A stretch of DNA of 64,000 nucleotides, taken from Vibrio bivalvicida. Its GTDB lineage: Bacteria; Pseudomonadota; Gammaproteobacteria; Enterobacterales; Vibrionaceae. Positions 59,251 to 64,000 of the stretch are shown here, in pieces. Under the pieces are notes generated by a model, which searched no databases, was not told where the DNA came from, and worked only from the letters and a program-made list of their open reading frames with translations. Each line of letters starts with the position of its first letter. Position 1 is the first letter of the stretch. The stretch covers positions 40,384 to 104,383 of the forward strand of contig NZ_LLEI02000017.1 of assembly GCF_001399455.2 (NCBI RefSeq), read 5' to 3'. The translations under genes and the position numbers were made by a program.

Positions 59251-60371
59251 GTTTTGATCTCAACCTTTTCCTTGCGGAGCACTGGCATAAAAAGCCGACT
59301 GTCATTAAAGGTGGTTTCGCGAATTTCATCGATCCTATTTCCCCAGATGAGTTAGCAGGTCTATCGATGGAGGAAGAGATTGACTCACGCTTTATCACCA
59401 ATAAAGACAACAACTGGACAGCCAAACACGGTCCATTTTCTCAATCTCATTTCGAATCTCTTGAAGAGTCACACTGGCAATTAGTGGTTCAGGCCTGCAA
59501 CCATTGGCACTTAGGATCCGCTGAGCTTATTGAGCCGTTTAAACAATTACCTAACTGGCTGTTTGATGACTTAATGGTATGCTTCTCGGCACCTAAAGGG
59601 GGCGTAGGTCCACATATCGACCAATATGACGTGTTTATCATCCAAGGAAGCGGTAAACGTCATTGGCGAGTTGGAGATAAAGACATTGGCCAGTACAAAG
59701 AATCCATTCAAGCTGGCGCACTAAGACAAATTGAAGGCTTTGATGCAATTATTGACGAGATTCTTGAGCCTGGCGATATTCTTTATATCCCACCGGGCTT
59801 TCCTCATGAAGGTGATACGCTTGAGCCAAGTATGAGTTACTCTATTGGCTATCGTTCTCCAAAAGAGCAAGAACTACTGAGCAACTTTGCAGACTACGTA
59901 CTAACTCATGACATGGGAGATGTTCACTTGCATAACCCGCAGCTACGTAGTCAAGCACACTACGGTGAGATCCTATCTTCTGATACAGACTTACTTATCG
60001 ACATGCTCAGATCCGCTTTAAACTCAAGCAGCGATATTAAGCAATTTTTGGGATCGATGCTCAGCCAGTCACGCCACCAGCTTGATATTGTCGAACCCGA
60101 AGCTCAATTGAGGCCATCAGAAGTTTTTGAACACTTGAATACGTTAGGCACATTGCGCAAAGTTTCAGGCATTCGAGCACTCTATCACCAAGAAGCAACA
60201 GACAAAATCTATATCAATGGCGACACGTTTGATGTGAGTGAAGAGTGGCTAGTTGATGCGTTGTGCAATCACGAAGCGATCAATGTTCAGTCTTTCGCTG
60301 AAGTGAGCGATGAGCAAACCATTATGCTGCTGACTGACATAGTGAACAAAGGATACTGGTACCTCGACTAA
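59238..60371 (+). CDS. roxA: RoxA (YcfD), ribosomal protein L16 arginine hydroxylase
   Basis: A 377-residue JmjC/cupin 2-oxoglutarate oxygenase that hydroxylates an arginine of ribosomal protein L16. Iron ligands are in [10 protein letters not shown] (HxD near residue 125) and GFPHEGD (His near residue 187). The N-terminal [21 protein letters not shown] is typical. The C-terminal winged-helix-like dimerisation part completes the family length. It is last in the dinG chain. Confidence 0.93.
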   Translation: MYQLSFDLNLFLAEHWHKKPTVIKGGFANFIDPISPDELAGLSMEEEIDSRFITNKDNNWTAKHGPFSQSHFESLEESHWQLVVQACNHWHLGSAELIEPFKQLPNWLFDDLMVCFSAPKGGVGPHIDQYDVFIIQGSGKRHWRVGDKDIGQYKESIQAGALRQIEGFDAIIDEILEPGDILYIPPGFPHEGDTLEPSMSYSIGYRSPKEQELLSNFADYVLTHDMGDVHLHNPQLRSQAHYGEILSSDTDLLIDMLRSALNSSSDIKQFLGSMLSQSRHQLDIVEPEAQLRPSEVFEHLNTLGTLRKVSGIRALYHQEATDKIYINGDTFDVSEEWLVDALCNHEAINVQSFAEVSDEQTIMLLTDIVNKGYWYLD

Positions 60372-60390
60372 GCGAAATTTTTCGACAATA

Positions 60391-60421
60391 AAAAGGGCTT
60401 CGCGATTACGAAGCCCTTTTT
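60391..60421. terminator. Bidirectional terminator between roxA and the chemoreceptor gene
   Basis: A perfect 12-bp stem (AAAAGGGCTTCG/CGAAGCCCTTTT, six-base loop) between convergent genes. Confidence 0.92.
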
Positions 60422-60447
60422 GCTTTCCGCTAGTCATCTAAATCCGA

Positions 60448-62565
60448 TTAGACCTTAAACTGATTAACCAATTGCTGCTGCTTGTCAGATAAATCAGCGA
60501 TTTGCGAACTTACCATCTCGGACTCTTCTGCTTGGCTTAGTATTTGAGCACTTAAATCACGGATGTTAGTCACGCTTTGGTTTACTTCTGCCGATACCGA
60601 TTGCTGCTCTTCTGCTGCTTTAACAATCTGCGAGTTCATATCGTTGATCGACGCAATGGCTGTAAAGATCTGGTTCAACTCTTTGGCGGCATTTTGCACT
60701 TGTGTAGCTGAATCATTCGCTAGATCATTACCATCTTGAATCGCCTGAACGACATCTCGGGTGCCATTTTGCACATTTTCAATCACCTGCCTAATTTCAC
60801 CGACCGATTCTTGCGTTCGACTAGCTAGGTTTCGCACCTCATCCGCGACAACTGCAAAGCCGCGTCCTTGCTCACCTGCCCTCGCAGCTTCAATAGCGGC
60901 ATTGAGCGCAAGTAAGTTAGTTTGCTCTGAAATACCTTCAATAACTGACAAGATCTCTGTGATATTGGCATTATTGTTGGCGAGCTCTTCAACAACAGGA
61001 ACAGCCGCAGTCATACGCTCCACCAAACGCATCATTTCTTGTTGAGATTTCTCAACCACTGATTGCCCACTTACCGCTGCCTCATTCGCTTTTTCTGCCT
61101 CTCTGACTGCAATTTCGGCATTTTGAACCACTAACCCTGCCGTTTGAGTCATCTCTTCTGAAGCCGTTGCAACCAAATCAACTTCTTTAAACTGCGAGTC
61201 GCTACTGGTGCGAGTTTGCTGCGCAGCGATCCGGGATTGCTGAGTGGTTGTACCTACCTGGATAGTCGTATCGACCACTTCACTGATGATAGATTGCAGC
61301 TTATCTAAGAAGCTATTGAAGCCTATCGCGAGCTGGCCAATTTCGTCTTGTGATTTCACCTCTAAGCGTTGAGTTAAGTCTCCTTCTCCTGAGGCGATAT
61401 CGTCTAGTCGAGTAACAACTTCTCGAATCGGTTTCACTAAGCGTGATGCAGAGAAAGCAATCGTCGCAAGCCCTAGCAATACCAAAACAATACCTGCGAC
61501 AAGCTCAGTAGTAACGCTAGATTCTACTTGCTGACTGATAATTGCATCTAACGCTTCAGCATCTGCAAGCACACTAGAGCGAGGTAGATCAAATAGCACA
61601 CCCCAAGTCTGATTCGCGACCATAATTGGCGCAAAAACATTAAGCCACTGGCCGTCTTCACTCCACTGTGTCTGAACAGATTGCCCAAACAATAGGTCAG
61701 TTAACTTATCCGGAGAAACAATATCACTCACAAATGGCTGGCCGACCGAACTAGATGGATTATCACTGGCGATCAATGAACCATCCAAACTGATCAGATT
61801 GACGTTACCACTACCGGAGAACAGCTGTTGATCAGAGTTAACGGCAATCTCTGACAGACCATCTAATCGCAGGTCGATGCCAAAGAAACCAATTGTTGTA
61901 TCATCAATCAAGAGTGGAATTGAAATTGAACTGGTTAAGAAAGCACCGCCATCTTGGGTTACAAACCTTGGAGTAGTAATACAAGTTTCACCCGAAGCTA
62001 GTGGACAATAAAAACGTTCGCTATTTGTTGCGTCATCAAGTAATGCTTCAGATAAAACACTTGAAACAATGTTCTCACCGTTTTGCGCTGTCATCCAGTA
62101 CGGAGCAAAACGACCTCTTTCATTGGATCCAACATACTCAGCGTCAACGTAGTTACTGTCTTCATTATCCAACATCTCAGGCTTAAAGACTAAGTACGCA
62201 CCTTGAACACTGTCAAAATCAACCACTGCTCGACGAACCATCTCATCAAGTGCAGTCCTTAGCTCCTCACTATCTCCAAAATTTTCTTCACTTAGATTCT
62301 TTTGAAACATCACACTAGAGGCAAGCATCTCGGCTCGATATAGGGCTTCATTGAGAAACTCTGAAACCTGCGTGGCATTAAGCAATGCGCGCGTTTCAAC
62401 GATCTGCTCTGACTTGTCGATTACAGATTCTGAACTTTGCTGTTTAATTTGATGTTGATTAGAAATTGCGTTGTAAACGGAAAAACCAATCAAAGAAAGA
62501 GAAGTCACAAGCAGGCAGAACCCTGCTAGAAGCGTAATTTTCCACTGCACTGATAACGTTCGCAT
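60448..62565 (-). CDS. Methyl-accepting chemotaxis protein with dCache sensor
   Basis: A 705-residue inner-membrane chemoreceptor. TM1 is at about residues 8-28. A large periplasmic double-Cache (PDC) domain spans about 30-350, including the pattern [13 protein letters not shown], then [14 protein letters not shown] and [14 protein letters not shown]2 lies near 360-382, followed by HAMP and the signalling domain with the hairpin tip [38 protein letters not shown]. No C-terminal CheR-tethering pentapeptide is seen. The start MRTLSVQW follows AAAAGGACG. The ligand is unknown; dCache receptors often bind amino acids or carboxylates. Confidence 0.93.
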   Translation of the reverse strand: MRTLSVQWKITLLAGFCLLVTSLSLIGFSVYNAISNQHQIKQQSSESVIDKSEQIVETRALLNATQVSEFLNEALYRAEMLASSVMFQKNLSEENFGDSEELRTALDEMVRRAVVDFDSVQGAYLVFKPEMLDNEDSNYVDAEYVGSNERGRFAPYWMTAQNGENIVSSVLSEALLDDATNSERFYCPLASGETCITTPRFVTQDGGAFLTSSISIPLLIDDTTIGFFGIDLRLDGLSEIAVNSDQQLFSGSGNVNLISLDGSLIASDNPSSSVGQPFVSDIVSPDKLTDLLFGQSVQTQWSEDGQWLNVFAPIMVANQTWGVLFDLPRSSVLADAEALDAIISQQVESSVTTELVAGIVLVLLGLATIAFSASRLVKPIREVVTRLDDIASGEGDLTQRLEVKSQDEIGQLAIGFNSFLDKLQSIISEVVDTTIQVGTTTQQSRIAAQQTRTSSDSQFKEVDLVATASEEMTQTAGLVVQNAEIAVREAEKANEAAVSGQSVVEKSQQEMMRLVERMTAAVPVVEELANNNANITEILSVIEGISEQTNLLALNAAIEAARAGEQGRGFAVVADEVRNLASRTQESVGEIRQVIENVQNGTRDVVQAIQDGNDLANDSATQVQNAAKELNQIFTAIASINDMNSQIVKAAEEQQSVSAEVNQSVTNIRDLSAQILSQAEESEMVSSQIADLSDKQQQLVNQFKV

Positions 62566-62764
62566 AGTACGTCCTTTTAGCAAACTCGGTGTTTTAAATA
62601 GAGATAAGTATCAATGGAATTACACCACAAACATAGTAGATATCAATCTAAAGTTTAAAAAAATGTTAATAACTGCTAAGTGGGTTCATCGCCTTCGCTG
62701 CAACTGAAAATTGATGCTAGTATTGGCTTACAAAAATTCGAACAGCCACAAGCAAGGAACTGAA

Positions 62765-63571
62765 ATGAAAGTTATTTCATTCAATATCAACGGTCTTCGT
62801 GCCCGCCTGCATCAATTACAAGCCGTGATCGATAAGCACCAACCGGATGTTATCGGCCTGCAAGAAATCAAAGTGCACGACGAAGCATTCCCCTTAGAAG
62901 ATGTTGAAGCTATGGGTTACAAGGTCTACTTCCACGGGCAAAAAGCGCACTACGGTGTTGCCATGCTGTGTAAGAAAGAGCCTATCTCAGTTCAAAAAGG
63001 TTTCCCTACCGATAATGAAGATCATCAAAAGCGTATGATCATGGTGACGTTAGAAGATGATAACGGTGAAAAAGTCACGGTACTGAATGGCTACTTCCCA
63101 CAAGGCGATAACATCAGCCACGAGACCAAGTTTCCATATAAGCGTCAGTTCTACAAAGATCTGATGACTTATCTCAATGATCACCACAACAACGATGAAC
63201 AGCTTATCGTTATGGGTGACATTAACATCAGCCCAATTGATGCAGACATCGGCATTGGTGAACCAAACCGTAAGCGTTGGCTAAAAACTGGTAAGTGTTC
63301 GTTCCAACCAGAAGAGCGTGAATGGTTGCAGACACTATTAGACTGGGGTTTTGTTGATACCTTCCGTCAAATTCACCCAGATGTAAACGATCGTTTCTCG
63401 TGGTTTGATTACCGCTCCAAAGGGTTCCCAGATAACCGCGGTCTACGTATCGATGTGGTTCTCGCCACACCGAAGCTTGCCGAGAAATGTATCGAATCAG
63501 ATGTTGACTACGAATTACGTGGTATCGAAAAGCCTTCTGATCACGCACCGATTTGGTCGACGTTTAAGTAA
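62765..63571 (+). CDS. xthA: Exonuclease III (AP endonuclease)
   Basis: A 268-residue DNA-repair nuclease that cuts abasic sites and removes 3' blocks. The length equals E. coli XthA. Catalytic motifs are [17 protein letters not shown] (Glu), [22 protein letters not shown] (Asp/Asn) and SDHAPIW (Asp-His). The ATG giving MKVISFNI is chosen because AAGGAACTGAA is just upstream; an earlier ATG adds 18 unrelated residues. Confidence 0.96.
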   Translation: MKVISFNINGLRARLHQLQAVIDKHQPDVIGLQEIKVHDEAFPLEDVEAMGYKVYFHGQKAHYGVAMLCKKEPISVQKGFPTDNEDHQKRMIMVTLEDDNGEKVTVLNGYFPQGDNISHETKFPYKRQFYKDLMTYLNDHHNNDEQLIVMGDINISPIDADIGIGEPNRKRWLKTGKCSFQPEEREWLQTLLDWGFVDTFRQIHPDVNDRFSWFDYRSKGFPDNRGLRIDVVLATPKLAEKCIESDVDYELRGIEKPSDHAPIWSTFK

Positions 63572-63587
63572 AAAACTGGACAAAATC

Positions 63588-63621
63588 AAAGGGTTGACAC
63601 ATTGTGTCAACCCTTTATTTT
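63588..63621 (+). terminator. Terminator of xthA
   Basis: A perfect 12-bp stem (AAAGGGTTGACA/TGTCAACCCTTT, five-base loop), then ATTTTTG. Confidence 0.92.
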
Positions 63622-63624
63622 TGA

Positions 63625-63728
63625 TGTCATCCCCGAGAGGGAGGCACGACCGAGTCGGGGATCTCTTGAAGCAAGTAGATAACTGATTAAGATTCCCTAC
63701 TCCTTCCTTCGTCAGTCTATGGAATGAC
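63625..63728 (-). repeat. Dispersed two-hairpin intergenic repeat, copy 2
   Basis: Read on the minus strand it gives GTCATTCC ... GGAATCTT - about 28 bp - AGAGATCCCC ... GGGGATGAC, the same plan as 40340-40437. As in copy 1, it directly follows a GGGTTGAC/GTCAACCC terminator. Confidence 0.8.
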
Positions 63729-63945
63729 GCCGCTTACAAACTATATCACAGCAATGTTAGTCGCCCTAATATCACAGGGTTTAACAATATATTGCTGTAG
63801 CTAATGCCGTTGAAATTTGCTGTTTCTAGTGCCCCTCCTTGTTGTATCTTATGCCGAGCACTTTATTTTCCCTAAATAAGTTACAGCTGCTTTAGTAGTT
63901 TTTCTGTCTTCCCCATTTCAACCAAAAAATCTTGTTGATAGTTAC
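63729..63945. other. Intergenic DNA before the IS end
   Basis: 217 bp with no ORF, RNA or convincing regulatory site that I can support. Confidence 0.4.
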
Positions 63946-64000
63946 GGCTTTGTTGCTTAAATCGATGGAACTAAATCAAGAAGCTACGATCTGATCGGCT
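63946..64000. mobile_element. End of an IS5-family (IS903-like) insertion sequence, cut by the window edge
   Basis: GGCTTTGTTGCTTAAATCGA closely matches the terminal inverted repeat of IS903-group elements (GGCTTTGTTGAATAAATC), and AAGAAGCTACGATCTGATC continues in the style of Vibrio IS5-family ends. The 9 bp before it, GATAGTTAC, would be one copy of the target duplication. The transposase lies beyond the window. Confidence 0.75.

Overview
The window is a stretch of core chromosome from a marine gamma-proteobacterium, almost certainly a Vibrio. Three things point there. The gene order bioA/bioBFCD - htpX - lipid operon - purB - hflD - mnmA - gsk - hns - NhaC-type transporter - hisGDCBHAFI is the one I recall from chromosome 1 of Vibrio cholerae. 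Nearly every protein reads as a Vibrio family member. Two copies of an intergenic palindromic repeat of a type common in vibrios are also present. There is no rRNA, tRNA, CRISPR array, prophage or integron. The only mobile DNA is an IS end cut by the right edge.

Layout. 1-6.7 kb: NSS amino-acid transporter with a TyrR-like box, cardiolipin synthase, cystathionine beta-lyase, and a secreted lipase with its foldase. 6.7-12.5 kb: 3-methyladenine glycosylase and an RND efflux operon with two adaptor lipoproteins. 12.7-21.8 kb: pspABC, divergent pspF, sapABCDF followed by a DUF2927 protein, and a convergent DUF2750 protein. 21.9-24.3 kb: manganese-dependent pyrophosphatase divergent from a manganese exporter, with Fur-like sequences between them. 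24.4-31.7 kb: complete histidine operon with a His-rich leader peptide and attenuator. 31.9-36.2 kb: NhaC-superfamily transporter behind a clear lysine riboswitch, H-NS, and inosine-guanosine kinase. 36.5-40.3 kb: small acidic protein, mnmA, hflD, purB. PurR boxes precede gsk and purB, and a heptanucleotide tandem repeat follows purB. 40.5-46.5 kb: an eight-gene membrane-lipid operon (NTF2-like, SDR, FAD oxidoreductase, DUF1365, CFA-type methyltransferase, DUF2878, chalcone-isomerase-like, DUF3833) preceded by an array of TTGTAC motifs. 46.7-53.2 kb: htpX, a 55-residue protein, and divergent bioA and bioBFCD around a BirA operator. 53.3-55.1 kb: DUF2057 protein and a porin. 55.6-60.4 kb: dinG, TSUP permease, priC, rsmS/ybaM, roxA. 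60.4-63.6 kb: chemoreceptor and exonuclease III. The window ends in a repeat element and the terminal inverted repeat of an IS903-like element.

The themes are amino-acid, purine and biotin metabolism, each with its classical regulatory site, and envelope stress or membrane maintenance (psp, sap, htpX, cardiolipin synthase, RND pump). The best candidate for less-described biology is the lipid operon. It looks like a light- or singlet-oxygen-responsive fatty-acid modification pathway, it carries a dense operator array, and no regulator gene lies in the window. The NhaC-type gene is probably a lysine transporter rather than a sodium/proton antiporter, judging from its riboswitch.

Limits: all family calls come from reading protein sequence without searches, and start codons were chosen from ribosome-binding sites and N-terminal plausibility.
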